Source: Takakia lepidozioides (lineage: Eukaryota > Streptophyta > Takakiopsida > Takakiales > Takakiaceae). Taken from it: a DNA stretch of 64,000 nt. The notes beneath the pieces are model-generated. The model did not search any database and was not told the DNA's origin. It saw nothing but the letters and a program-made list of their open reading frames with translations. The position numbers and the translations under genes are program-made. The DNA lies in contig CM060733.1 in assembly GCA_030704615.1 (NCBI GenBank), positions 34,226,001-34,290,000 of the forward strand. Direction: 5' to 3'. Positions 33,472 through 45,811 of the stretch are shown here, one piece after another. How positions within the stretch are numbered: position 1 is the stretch's first letter; the number at the start of each line of letters is the position of its first letter.

Positions 33472-33960
33472 GTAAGTGTTCTCAATTCTTTTCAGTGATG
33501 TTGATTTTTCATTGATGTACTCTTTTGATTTAGAGGTTGCCATGAGGTTTCTTCAAATGATTCAGATGTGTTAATGTGTACTTGCAAACAGACTGCACAG
33601 TGCCCATGCAATGTGGAGTTGTGGTAAGTCAAAAATACTTTGGTGCAAGATTGATAGAATATGAGATATGTTAACTTCTAACTAATGTCTATTTGTAGAA
33701 GAATTATAGTTAGAACTTCAGTTTTGGACTGCCTGTGGTAACTGTTCTTAGTTCTTTTCAGCGATGTTGATTTTATTGATGTACTCGTTTGACTTAGAGG
33801 TTGTCATAAGCAAATGATTCAGATGTGTTAATTTGTCCTTGCAAACAGATTGCACGACGTGTCCCTGCAGTGAGTTGTGGTAAGTCAAAAATACTTTGGT
33901 GCAAAATATGAGGTATGCTAATTTCTATCTAATGCCTATTTGTTACTTCAGTTTTGGTTA
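33460..33960 (+). repeat. Tandem duplication of an exon-intron block
   Basis: Copy A (33460-33728) and copy B (33728-33960) share GGACTGC.TGTGGTAA.TGTTCT, TTTTCAG.GATGTTGATTTT, CAAATGATTCAGATGTGTTAAT, TTGCAAACAG and GAGTTGTGGTAAGTCAAAAATACTTTGGTGCAA. Each copy has an acceptor-like GCAAACAG and, about 30 bases later, a donor GTAAGTC, so a mini-exon (TGCACAGTGCCC... / TGCACGACGTGT...) is duplicated with its introns. Confidence 0.75.
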
Positions 33961-34667
33961 GTGTGGCTACAAAATAGAGAGGGGAAAAGGAAGAATAGAG
34001 GAACGAGGTCATAGAAATGGTAATCGTCATGCTAAAAAACTCCTGGAATGTTATATAGTCTACGTTAAACTGATTTTTCATATGAAGATAGGTCTAAATG
34101 CTTATAGAATGATATGTAGAATGTTTCTCATTTTAGAGAGGATATGCTTCTGGATTTGAGATTTTGTTCATGTCATACTATTAACCTTTTGCTTGTATGT
34201 GCAGGTTAACAGTTGTGACTAGATGGATACTTCTACACTAAGTTCACTATTAAATTGGGTTTAGTGTCAAACCATAGACCATAGAACCTTTCAATTCACA
34301 ACCTTTGTCCATAAGAGATTGAAAATTCAGATAACAAAACTTGCGCGGAAGCGCTGTCAAAATTCTAGCAAGAATGAAATAATAATGAGGGACGCGGAAG
34401 CGCTACCCAAATTATTTCACATTGCTCTGAATTGGGAATGAATGTATAATTGAACATATAATGAACAATATATTATATATTACATAGCAGATTTATTGTC
34501 ATAAATAACTACTATGATGATAATGGGATGCATATATTCAATGTATGCATCTCAAAACTTGAGTAGTTATCAACCTTAATGAATATGGATTATCCATTTG
34601 TTAGTTTTATGGTCTGATGGGATGATCTAGTCTTGGAGTTGGTGGTCACAATTTGCATTTTTAGTTA

Positions 34668-34669
<2 letters not shown>
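33961..34669. other. AT-rich spacer without genes
   Basis: A GCGGAAGCGCT motif occurs twice (34346-34356 and about 34390-34400), about 45 bases apart. Nothing else was recognised. Confidence 0.45.

Positions 34670-34711
<42 letters not shown>
34670..34711. repeat. (TA)n microsatellite
   Basis: About 20 uninterrupted TA units. Confidence 0.95.
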
Positions 34712-34714
<3 letters not shown>

Positions 34715-34814
34715 GTATCTGATTTTCTTCTATCTGGTTAGCAATTATGATTCCATAGTATAGAAATATTATGTGAATGTTGTATAAATTAGAAAGTGGA
34801 AGTTTATGAAAGGG

Positions 34815-34877
34815 GGGAGGAAGAAGAAGAAAGTCCACCGTTCAGCCTGAACGGTGGACTTTCTTCTTCTTCCTCCC
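34815..34877. repeat. Perfect 31-bp inverted repeat with 1-base loop
   Basis: Arm 34815-34845 (purine-rich, then GTCCACCGTTCAG) is exactly complementary to 34847-34877. A T-run follows. The gene below starts about 90 bases later. It could be a hairpin RNA locus, a remnant of fused terminal inverted repeats, or a foldback element. Confidence 0.9.
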
Positions 34878-37302
34878 TTTTTTTTTTTGGTTGTATCATG
34901 GTTCAAAACCCTAATTATCTCTTAGGTATTGACTTTTTGATATTCTGTGTAGGGTAAGATCTAAGACAATGGAAGAGATGTAGGAGATAAAGGTGTATGA
35001 AGAAGGAGTGCAACAAGGAGTTGTGGATGTACCAGCAGCAGCCACTTTGGAAATCGTACGAAGAGAAATAGAATTGGATGCTCTTGTGGAATTTGAGTAC
35101 AATTTCTTGACAAAGGAGGGGTCCATTTTGAAGGAGAGTCAAGAAGCAAGAAGAGCTGTTGCAATTGACAAGACTGTTAATATCAAAAGACGACAAGTGG
35201 AGCATGTCAACCAAGAAAAACAGATTGAGGGGAGTCAATCTATCCCTTCACATTCCAGAGAGGATGCAAACATTGGTCATGAGAAATTTCCAGGGGATGT
35301 GTTATCACAGGGGGCTCTTTCTCACGGACGTTGTTCCGATAATCGTGACTATCTCATAGCTCAACATACACAAAAGAGAGATCTCAACTCTACGCCTCTG
35401 TCGGTTTCTCGGAAGAAAAGCATCTTAATGAGTGAAACCATGGTGGCCAAATGGGAGAGTGGTATTTTCAATACTATGAAGAAACTACGTGGTTTGGATC
35501 TACCACGAGATGATGAATTCGAGCTCGAGACATTTGATTCATTTGGCATTCCATATGCACGGTTATGGTGTCATGAATGTAAAAAAGAATATGGGTCCAG
35601 GTGCACACTTGATAAAGATCCAAACATGGTGTTGGACAATTTTTTCAGGAAGCACGTCCGAGGTTGCACCAAACACGAAAAGAATTATGTTGCACGTCGG
35701 AAAAGAAAATTGAAAGATGGTGTCCAACTAGTCACTTCCTTAGTTGCTGAAAATGGGCATCCTCCACTTACTTTCCCTCCAATCACAAACAACTTCAAAG
35801 TTGTGATTGATGAAGCAATTTCTGAACTTGAAGCTTTCAACAATGAGAGGGCAGATGCACGTTTTTTGGTAATTGACCATACAATTGATTATAGTGACCA
35901 TCGGCGTGTGAAATTCAGATGTGAGATATGTCGTGATCGTTTCTTTCAGCTTTGTCCTCGAACTGGAAATTTGAGGACAAGCATGATAGAACATCTAAAG
36001 GCCAATCGTCACATTGTGAATTATGGTAAAGAACAGACTGGAGAGGAGGAGGGAGGTGTGGCTCGTACTGGGCTCAGAGGTCGACCCAAGAAACGAACTC
36101 TTCTTCCAAATCAGACCTCATTGTCCACTTTTTTCCGACGTGTGGTTTCTAAGCCTAATGATGGGGCGATTGAGTCAAGTTCTTCAGAGGACTTGCGCCC
36201 AACTATGGAGAGGAGATCGAAAAAGGTTGATGGAGGCGTTTGTGATGAAAGGACTGCGGAGGGTTTTTCACCGCTACCATCATCTTCCGCTGGTTTTTAT
36301 GTGGAGCTTCCCCTGGAAGAGAGCCGATAACATCTTCCTAGTCATTCTCGTTCAACTACTACAACTGCCCCAAGTAAGAGCATAACAACACATCTCAATT
36401 GTTTATGTTGGGGACTATGGGAGGACACAATAAAGATGAATGGAAAAAATTTGTTGCTTGAAACCATTGCTTGATGATCAAAACCGTGGGAGATGTTGGT
36501 GGGCTGAACCACATGCACAAGAGGTGCTCTTCGATGGCAATAGAGAGTGGAAGATCAATGGTTTGTTTAGGCATGAGAAATGCAAAAAGATCTCAAAAGA
36601 TAGTAATCCATTCGAGGGATTTAGCTGCTCATATTGCCAAAGCATTCCTCAAACTACTGATTTCCGTCATCGAGTATATAGAGAGTCAAAGGCAAAAGAG
36701 AAAAGAGGTGGAAGGAAAATAGTCCAAGGACGAAGAATTGGTTATTTGACTCAAACTGAATTGAAGCAAGAAGCTGGTTTGTATGGAAGGAAAGTGAGAG
36801 ATTTGAAGCGGTCATTGTTTTGGGAGAAACAAAAGACTGTGATGTTGTCAGTGCGGATCCGAACCATGAAGGAGGCAAATAAAGAGGCTTGGAAGATAAA
36901 AGATATCAGGAAATTTTGCAACAATATTGTGGATGCTCATAGATCTGGGAAGTTTGGGGGAAAGAAAGCTTTGTGGAGTTGGTTACAGGATATTGGAACA
37001 AATCTGATGAGGAAGAAACAGGGCCACAGATACTGTAAGACATCCACCGCTATAGCTGAAACAGTTAAATTGTGGGGTGGCCCACGATTGCATAATTTTT
37101 TGTGCGATAATTTGATGGGACCATCCATCTCTTCTACAAGACGTGTGGCTCACAAAGCTATAGATTTTGTGCCAGGAGAGCATGAGTTTATATTCAAAGC
37201 TATCGGTCAAATATATAGTGATGCGATGAAAAAGCATGCGATTACTTCACGAGTCCCAGTGATGTTGGTGGAAGATGAAACATCAATCAAAAGATATATT
37301 AG

Positions 37303-37429
37303 GTAAACTAAATTTCAGAGACCTGATATTATGTTTATATGTCATTTCCATTGGTGCTATACTATTCTGATCAATTATCGTGATATGCATAGCATGCCTA
37401 ACCATCTTCATTTGATTGTGGCAATGTAG
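37303..37429 (+). other. Spliceosomal intron (127 bp) in the transposase-like gene
   Basis: GTAAAC donor after ATTAG, and TGTGGCAATGTAG acceptor. Removing it joins SIKRYIR to WNAKSDVLVGFCG in one frame, whereas unspliced sequence has a stop at 37304. Confidence 0.8.
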
Positions 37430-39022
37430 ATGGAATGCAAAGTCGGATGTGCTAGTGGGCTTCTGTGGGACAAAAGGAGATGAGCATGAGTGCGTATCAG
37501 ATTTCATGGCTCAGGTTGGTGCTAGAAAAGAGGGCTATGAAAACATCGTTGGAGCTTTTACATATGGGGTTAGATGTAATTATGCAAGGGTGATAATTGC
37601 AAACCCACTGCGTGCTCTTCTTCCACGCATTGTACTAGTGGTTCAAGGGACTTGCAATAAGTTTACTTCAGATTTTGTTCGTGATCAATGGCAGAAAATT
37701 GAACACATGTGGAGGACAAGTGTTGAAAGATTCATAAGGCCTATTGTGGGTCATGCGTCTGATGGTGATGCTCGAAGGAGAAGCCTTATGTTGAGTGATT
37801 ACTTGAGCATGGATGGGGTACGGTTTGACATAGATTGGTGTGGCTGGAAAATGTCTGGGAAAATGGTAGAAGGGCATGTGGGTGGCCTACATGATCAAGA
37901 CTTTATACATAATGGGAAAAAGCTTATTAATCCATTGGATAGCCCAGTTAGGGTTCTGGAGTTGGGAGGCCATATTGTTGGTTTGGGGCATGTTGCTATG
38001 GTGTACTTCAATTTTGCAGTTGATGAGCATGGATTGAAAGAGGGAGACTATTTGAGAGAAGATAGACAAAATTGGGCAGCAGCACAACGGATTGCAAGCA
38101 GGCATGTGCAAATATGTCTTCAAGCTCTACATGATGGGAATTACAAAGGCAAGGCGATCAAACAAGAAGATACAATTGGTACCAAAGCATATTTGGAGGC
38201 GGTGGGAGACTACATTGATATTTTTCTATCTACCACTTTGGGTCTTCACGAGAAGGTTCGATTGACATCCAAAGTTTCATATTTTTTCAGGTTGTGGCGT
38301 CTTTGGCTTCATCATAGCGATGCCCATGAGATGAAGAAGAATTTCATAAGCATGCAGACATTTCTTGACATTCAGATGTCATGTCACTTTGTTGTGCTCT
38401 TGATTAAGTTGTTTCGAGACTACTATCCAACCTTGGGAGTGTCCGTTACATCTCACTGGATCTGATGCAGCAGAAATTTTCTTTAGCAAGGTGGGATGGA
38501 TGATTAGTCAAGAACGAGTTTTTGACTTGAGTGATTTACTTCATAGCTCTGGAGTTTTGAATAGGATTGCAGAGCATGAGTATAGTTCAGATGGGCCAGA
38601 ATACAAACGTGCACACTCCAAACAAGAGCATGTGTGGACATCATTGCACAAAAAACATGCTACGACATTGGAGAAGGCTGCAGATTTTCGAGATTACGGA
38701 GCCATCTCTAGTGATGCAACACTCATTGGTTTTTTGCAACAAGGACTAGAAGACGCCCAAAATCTGTGTAAGCATTTGGGAATGCAACCGAAAAAAGAAA
38801 AGGAGTTGAGAGGGTGGTGGTCAAAACCTTGGTTGCATGATACACAAAAATTGAAGAGAGCAAGCCAAAATGTCAAAGGGACTGACTTGGACAGATCTAA
38901 AACTGATTTGGAAGTATGTGATGATGCTGATTTGGAGATTTCAGATGATGATACTAATTTGGAGATTTGTGGGGAAGGTTCCATGGATGAGACTGTAGTG
39001 GATGGCGCAGAGGTTGATATTC

Positions 39023-39086
39023 GAGTTGCTGAGAGTGAAATTCGGCATGAGCTAGAGTTGCTGAGAGTGAAATTCGGCATGAGCTA
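39023..39086 (+). repeat. 32-bp tandem duplication causing a frameshift
   Basis: Two exact 32-bp copies (39023-39054 and 39055-39086) of a unit starting GAGTTGCTGAGAGTG. Removing one restores a frame that continues into VVDEQQGGSRVVGISPIVEFDD and on to 39368. Confidence 0.92.
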
Positions 39087-39650
39087 GATGTTGTGGTTGA
39101 TGAGCAACAGGGTGGAAGCCGAGTCGTGGGTATTTCACCTATCGTTGAATTTGATGATCGATTTATTTTCAAATCGACATTGGTGAGTCAATTGAATGGC
39201 AATCCGACATTATCAAAGGATAGGCTCACTCGAGTCAAACAAGGAGTGTACTTTAGCAAAGAGATTATTCCACAAATAATGGTGAACTTTTTGGCATTGG
39301 ATCTGATTGTGCAGTATGGTATGGTGAAGATGGTGGAAAATTTTGGTTGGGTCGAGTTCAGAAGATGACAAGAAATGTCAATTCATCCAAAGAGAAGCCC
39401 AAATGGGTGGAATACAAATTAGGTTTTGATTTGACGAAAAGACCTAGTGGTTTACACTTAGTGTTGAGGTAGTACAAACCTCTTGAGACTAAGGTACGCA
39501 CATATAGATATGACTTGAATGATTCCAACCGAGTAGATATTGAAAGTGTCATTTCATTAGCACACTTGAGTTATAAGCCCAAAAACGGTTTCTATATATT
39601 AGATGAAGGGGATGACAAAATATTCAATGACTTTGTAAATAAAAATATGT

Positions 39651-40699
39651 AGATCATGATATAGAAACTCATGACTAGTTTTCTCGATAATTTTTTCGCT
39701 ATCAGGTTTTACTTGTATAATCTTTATTTTTGTCTTCCGTGTGCATAATGTATTGATTGAATTTCATAAATTGATCATGCAACATTGATGTACATGAACT
39801 CAATTATATATTTCAAACTGAAAATGTTTCAAACATATGATGAGTGTCTTTGTGGTTAGAACACAAAATTGATTGTTACAAAGTTCCAAGTTCAAATCCA
39901 ACATGCATGATTTGTATGAGTTCCCTTGTCATTATAATATCTTACTCTTTCACACACACTAATATACACATTTCAAGACATTATTGGATGGTCATCAAAG
40001 ATATCATTATATACCATGTCAATTTCCTCTCCTCTCGCACTCATATTGAAATGCTATTGAACAACAAATGTACGAAGATCTTAAAACTATTGTATTTCTT
40101 GTAACCTTTCATATCTCCCATTGTTAATATAAGTATCATTTTGAATATATCATTGCCAACATATTAGACTAAACTTAAGATCAAAAATGAAAGAAACATC
40201 TTTTTTCATTGTAGTGTATGTGCATGAAGACATGGGCTGCGAAAATTGGTTATCTGTCCACGCTACCAATTACGGTCACATTTGGTAAACCAAATGTCGT
40301 GCATTGTTTTGAGTTCAAACCCAACATGTATGACCCAATATGACTTCCCTAAAATGCTATTGAGCAACAAATGTATGAATATATTTGAAATTAGATGTTT
40401 CTTTGTAACCTTTCATATCTCACATTGTTAATAATGTCAAATCAAATCTATCACATTGTTAATAGTGTCATTTCAAATCTATCACATTGTCAACAAATGA
40501 AACTAAACTTAATGATTGTCCAAAACGGTACAAATTTTGTTTTTCATTGTAATGTATATATTACAAAATGGATGTCATATAGTTCTAAGTTTAAACCCAA
40601 CATGTATATTGACTTGGTATGATAATATGATAATCCCTTGCATTGACTTGGTAAGAATGAGAGCACACCCTTACAGATCTCTTACAGATACAACATACA
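39651..40699. other. AT-rich spacer with a diverged direct duplication
   Basis: Blocks near 40045-40140 and 40350-40440 share AATGCTATTGA.CAACAAATGTA.GAA and CTTTGTAACCTTTCATATCTC.CATTGTTAAT. Part of it (GGATGGTCATCAA...TTGAAATGCTAT, 39985-40055) recurs beyond the satellite at 43070-43135, so related sequence flanks the array on both sides. No gene. Confidence 0.6.
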
Positions 40700-42893
40700 T
40701 TTTGCACTTTGCACGAGCAACTAACACCCCTACATATATACGTCCTACAAAAATATCATAAGCGTCAAGAGTCATTGTACTCCTAAACTTACAAAACACC
40801 ATTCGTATGATTTTGGTTGGAGTTGAAACTTTACATCAGCAATTAACACCTACAGTCATAGGTCCTACAAAAATACCATGAACAACAAAAATCATTACAC
40901 TAGTGAACTTACAAAACACCATCCGTATTATTTTAGTTAGATTTGAAACTTTATATGAGCAACTAACACCTACATTCATAGATCCTCCCAAAATTTCATG
41001 AACAACAAAAATCGTCACACCAGTGAACTTACAAAACAACATCCGTATGATTTTAGTTGGATTTAAAACTTTACATGAACAACTAACACCTACAGTCATA
41101 GGTCCTACAAAAATACCATGAACAACAAAAATCATTACACTAGTGAACTTACAAAACACCATCCGTATTATTTTAGTTAGATTTGAAACTTTATATGAGC
41201 AACTAACACCTACATTTCCCAAAATTTCATGAACAACAAAAATCGTCACACCAGTGAACTTACAAAACAACATCCGTATGATTTTAGTTGGATTTAAAAC
41301 TTTACATGAGCAACTAACACCTACATTCATAGATCATGGAAAGATTTCATGAACAACAAAAATCATTACACCAGTGAACTTATAAAACACCATTTGTATG
41401 ATTTTAGTTGGATTTAAAACTTTACATGAGCAACTAACACCTATATTCATAGATCATGCAAAGATTTCATGAACAACAAAAATCATTACACCAGTGAACT
41501 TATAAAACACCATTTGTATGATTTTAGTTGGATTTGAAACTTTACATGAGCAACTAACACCTATATTCATAGGTCCTACAAAACTTTCATGAACAATAAA
41601 AATCATCACACCAGTGAACTTACAAAACAACATCCGTATGATTTTAGGTGGTTTTAAACTTTTATATGAGCAACTAACACTTACATTCATAGGTCATGCA
41701 AATATTTCATGAACAAAAAAAATCATTACACCAGTGAACTTATAAAACATCATCTGTATGATTTTAGTTGGATTTAAAACTTTACATGAGCAACTAACAC
41801 CTATATTCATAGGTCATGCAAAGATTTCATGAACAAAAAAAATCATTACACCAGTGAACTTATAAAACACCATCTGTATGATTTTAGTTGGATTTGAAAC
41901 TTTACATGAGCAACTAACACCTATATTCATATGTCATGCAAAGATTTCATGAACAACAAAAATCATTACACCAGTGAACTATAAAAACACCATATGTAGG
42001 ATTTTAGTTGAATTTGAAACTTTACATGAGCAACTAACACCTACATTCATAGGTCCTACAAAACTTTCATGAACAATAAAAATCATTACACCAGTGAACT
42101 TATAAACACACATCCGTATGATTTTAGGTGGTTTTGAAACTTTACATGAGCAACTAACACCTACATTCATAGGTCATGCAAATATTTCATGAACAAAAAA
42201 AATCATTACACCAGTGAACTTATAAAACACCATATGTATGATTTTAGTTGGATTTGAAACTTTACATGAACAACTAACACCTATATTCATAGATCATGCA
42301 AAGATTTCATGAACAACAAAAATCATTACACCAGTGAACTTATAAAACACCATATGTATGATTTTAGTTGAATTTGAAACTTTACATGAGCAACTAACAC
42401 CTACATTCATAGGTCGTACAAAACTTTCATGAACAATAAAAATCATTACACTAGTGAACTTACAAAACTTCATAGATCCTCCCAAAATTTCATAAACAAC
42501 AAAAATCGTCACACCTCTGAACTTACAAAACAACATCCGTATGATTTTAGTTGGATTTGAAACTTTCATGAACAACTAACACTTACATTCATATGTTTTG
42601 TAAAAATTTCATGAACAACAAAAGTCATTACGCGGGTGAACTTACAAAATACCATCCGTGTGATTTCAATTCGATGTGAAACTTTACATGAGCAACTAAC
42701 ACCTACATCCGTATGTCCTGCAAAAATGTCATAAACAACAAAAGTCATCACGGGGTGAACTTACAAAATACCATCCGTGTGATTTCAATTCGATGTGAAA
42801 CTTTACATGAGCAACTAACACCTATATTCGTATGTCCTGCAAAAATGTCATGAACAACAAAAGTCATTACGCGGGTGAACTTACAAAATACCA
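40700..42893. repeat. Satellite array, about 18 units of about 120 bp
   Basis: Each unit reads GAAACTTTACATGAGCAACTAACACCTA, then ATTCATAGGTCCT.CAAAA.TTTCATGAACAACAAAAATCAT and ACACCAGTGAACTTACAAAACACCATCCGTATGATTTTAGTTGGATTT in fragments. Most spacing is exactly 120 bp. Units near 41190 and 42465 are shortened by deletions. The last three units are more diverged (GCGGGTGAAC, CAATTCGATGTGAAAC). Many units are open in one minus-strand frame, a consequence of the 120-bp (3n) period. Confidence 0.93.
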
Positions 42894-43692
42894 TCTTACC
42901 ACCTAAGGTGCCTTGATAATGTTTACGTTAAACACTAGGCTATCTTAGTCATTACAAAAGAAGAAACAGCCTTGAGTTCTAAAATGTTAGGTACAAAGTG
43001 ACAGACACTGATATGTTATCAAACTACAATATACACATAGAACAACTTCCAAGACATTGGTTGATAATTTGGATGGTCATCAATGTATTATAGACAATGT
43101 GAATTTTCTCTTCTCTCTTACACATTGAAATGCTATGACCACTACTCTCTCATTCACACTGAAAATGTATGACCATTATTTTTACAATAGTCTTTTTGTA
43201 TATATAATTATCACTTAGATGAATTCATAAGTTGCTTGAGGAATCAATTCAATTGGGCAATTTTACTGAAGTTTATAGCCAGCCTTGTATATTGCTCTTA
43301 ATCACACGCCTCAAGACTCAAAGAATAATGTATAATGCTTATGATCAAGGTTTGGTACGTAGAACTATATGCTTACGAGAAAGATGAAAACAAGATTTTC
43401 AATTTGAGCCCAAATACAAAGTATGTAAATGTATGAACAAAGGATTTTTTTAAACGCTTGAAAATATATACAAAATGTCGAGGAGGGGATTTTTTTAAAA
43501 GAAAAATTTGTACAAGATTTTATACACAAGGGATGGATAAATTGATAATTAAAATACATACAGGGGGTCATAATCACTGTCCAATGCTAAGTACAGAGGT
43601 ATTAAAAAACATGTGTTGATCGCACATGTTATGATGTTTATATGAAGAGTGACCCCCCCGAGTGGTAGATAGGATCTTGGCCTGATTGGTTT
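42894..43692. other. AT-rich spacer without genes
   Basis: Contains the right-hand copy of the satellite-flanking sequence near 43070-43135. No gene was recognised. Confidence 0.5.
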
Positions 43693-44028
43693 GTGAAACA
43701 CCAAACTGTTGAAAATCAGGAAAAACAACAACAGGTTTTTCATGAAGACCCACAGCAGACCATGATTATGGGTTTCATAAGCATGACTCTTAACCTATTG
43801 GGCACCTACTTCAAGATTTATGTTCCTTCCCCTCAGTTGGCAGCATTGCGGGAGGAGCTCAAACATGAGTTTGATGCAAGAATTGTTACTGAGTGTGCAA
43901 ACAAAGTGGATGTGGAGGCCAACCTTAAGTTGCAGCAAGACTTGGAAGACTCTAAAGCTGCCCTACAGCTTGAGAAAGATCCTTGTGAAGTTTCTCATAT
44001 TTCATCTAGCTCTAATCCATCAGGATGA
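43693..44028 (+). CDS. Small ORF, possible exon, unknown product
   Basis: 112 codons. A hydrophobic stretch (MGFISMTLNLLGTYFKIYV) is followed by a heptad-like charged helix (LAALREELKHEFDARIV, ANLKLQQDLEDSKAALQLEKD). An alternative exon start is GTTTTTCATG after CAACAACAG. No homologue was recognised and it stands alone. It may be an exon of a degraded gene. Confidence 0.3.
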   Translation: MKHQTVENQEKQQQVFHEDPQQTMIMGFISMTLNLLGTYFKIYVPSPQLAALREELKHEFDARIVTECANKVDVEANLKLQQDLEDSKAALQLEKDPCEVSHISSSSNPSG

Positions 44029-45811
44029 AATTAGGTAGATGTCACCTGAAGTTCAAATATGATTCTAGTGATACACAGTGGATTGATGTTGAGACCATAA
44101 TCTCCGAAGTGACTATGACATTTGAACCATCTTAGAATTTGTACTCTTTAGATCTAAGTGATGTTGTGGCTTTGAATGAGTTCGTGGCTAATGAAAATTA
44201 AATTTTTTCTTGGGTCCGACATTTGACTTATGTATGGAATGTACTTGGTTGTGTACATGCTTTGAAATTTTATAATTATTTAAAATGATAATTTAAAATA
44301 TGGTCTAATTAACTGTTGCAAAAAATAATTATAAAGAAAAATAGGATGTTAGGAAACAAAGGGTTTTACAATATTACCTAAAAGATAGGGTGAAAAAAAG
44401 TTGCAAAATTTTAAAAATATACCTTTGTATGCATGTGATATGGAAAAAATACTTATAGTGACCCCCCAGGCCGGTACTTTACTAGAGTATCCCACTAGGA
44501 ATCAGACACATTGGCCGGTTTTTCCCAACTCTTTTTAAATAAACAATGTAAATCGTATCTAGTTGTCTTGAGCATGTTGTCAGCTGTATCCCTCATATGC
44601 TCAAAATCCAATGTGTCGGGGGTGTAGGTGTACATAGTATCCAAATTATTGTTAATTACATGGAAGTTGGCCTCATTCTGCTAGTCCACATGCTTTGTAA
44701 AATCAAGAAAACGAAGGACTTGGCTTTTAGCCCTATCATCCATAAATTTCGAGTAGGATTAATGGGTTCTCCAACCACATCCAACATTATCATTATACGT
44801 CCGAGAAGCCCCTACTCTATCCAATTTGTGTTGTGTTGCAGCTGCCTTTGCCGCCCGGTTAACCCTCATTCTGGCATTATGCCGCTCCTTAACGCTCAGA
44901 GGTGCAGCCTCCATGTGATGAGGCTCATGCTCATTGTAAGGTTCATCATGCCTTTACCGTGGCCAGGCCAAACGACCCCCCCAATTGCCCGCAGCATATT
45001 CTGATTATTGTGGCTACGGAAAATATTCATCATTCGACTCATGATATTCATGACCCTCACCATACTCATCATACATCTCTGGCTCCTGATAGTGACGGGG
45101 GGAACCTTAATTAGGCGGCGGCATGGGGGCAACATATGAATCATTACCATACTAACCATACCCTCCCTGACGTGGAATGCGTGAAGCAGGTCGTCATTGT
45201 TGGAATTGTGGTGAACGTGGATTCTGATTGAAAACAACAACTTCTGGCACACCTTTGCCAGTGCCGCGTCCTGGGCTGCCTCTCATATGCCCTGGGTGTG
45301 AAGATGTCATTCTCACGTACCAGTACAACAAACCTTCCCACTATTTCAGTACAAATTTTGACATAGGGACAACATGAAACAAACATCATTTCTTGCCCTG
45401 CAGGTAATACAGTTATGAAGCCAACGTTTCCAAAGACATACTGCTCTAGAGAGACAGAATACAAGGCTAAAAAGAGCACAGTCTGATGAGTTTACCTCTC
45501 TATGAAAAGTCTACCTACCCTCGGCACTAAACTCAAATTCTATCTTTGAAACATAAAAGACACAAAGACATTGAAAGAAATTGTCTAGGATATCTGTACC
45601 AGAGGATGACCTTCTTCAGGCCATCCGGGGAACATTGTTCATGCATCTCTGTTCATCAAATTTCAAACTTTCAAGGCTGAGCCTAGACCTGTAGAGTGAG
45701 CCCTCACAAAGGTAATGTCTGTTACCTATTGTTTGCATGTATAGATTCTTCGCAATCATCAAATTACAAAGACTTCACAAATACATTTATCTCTCAATCC
45801 TTCTTTGTAGG
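44029..45811. other. Spacer without supportable genes
   Basis: The only ORFs above 100 codons (44597-45004 and minus-strand frames near 45144-45479) lack recognisable domains. Family X sequence begins abruptly near 45812. Confidence 0.45.

Larger units (their letters stand above)
34969..39650 (+). pseudogene. Zinc-finger RNase H-fold transposase-like gene, decaying
   Basis: The likely ATG is 34969, with a TAG at codon 5 (34981). The open frame resumes to 36330 with two zinc-finger-like modules (LWCHECKKEYGSRC...H..GC; FRCEICRDRFFQLC...EHLKANRH, BED-like) and an AT-hook-like GRPKKR. A second part (36440-37302) has a CWW/C..C module, then VMLVEDETSI; the third (37430-38455) has HASDGDARRR; the fourth has GSDAAEIFFSKVG (about 38458). 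DE.SI, SDG and SD..E.FF resemble the acidic catalytic motifs of P-element/THAP9-type transposases, a tentative match. Lesions: TAA at 36328, a frame change near 38450, a 32-bp duplication and another shift near 39316. The end (EDGGKFWLGRVQKM-like) resembles a reader-type domain. Confidence 0.55.

Noticed and set aside
40836-42751. Repeated minus-strand ORFs (MNVGVSCSCKV-type)
   Set aside because: A by-product of a 120-bp satellite whose period is a multiple of three; no start, splice or domain evidence.
44597-45004. 135-codon ORF as a gene
   Set aside because: No domain, mixed composition, overlapping antisense ORFs and no splice or promoter support.
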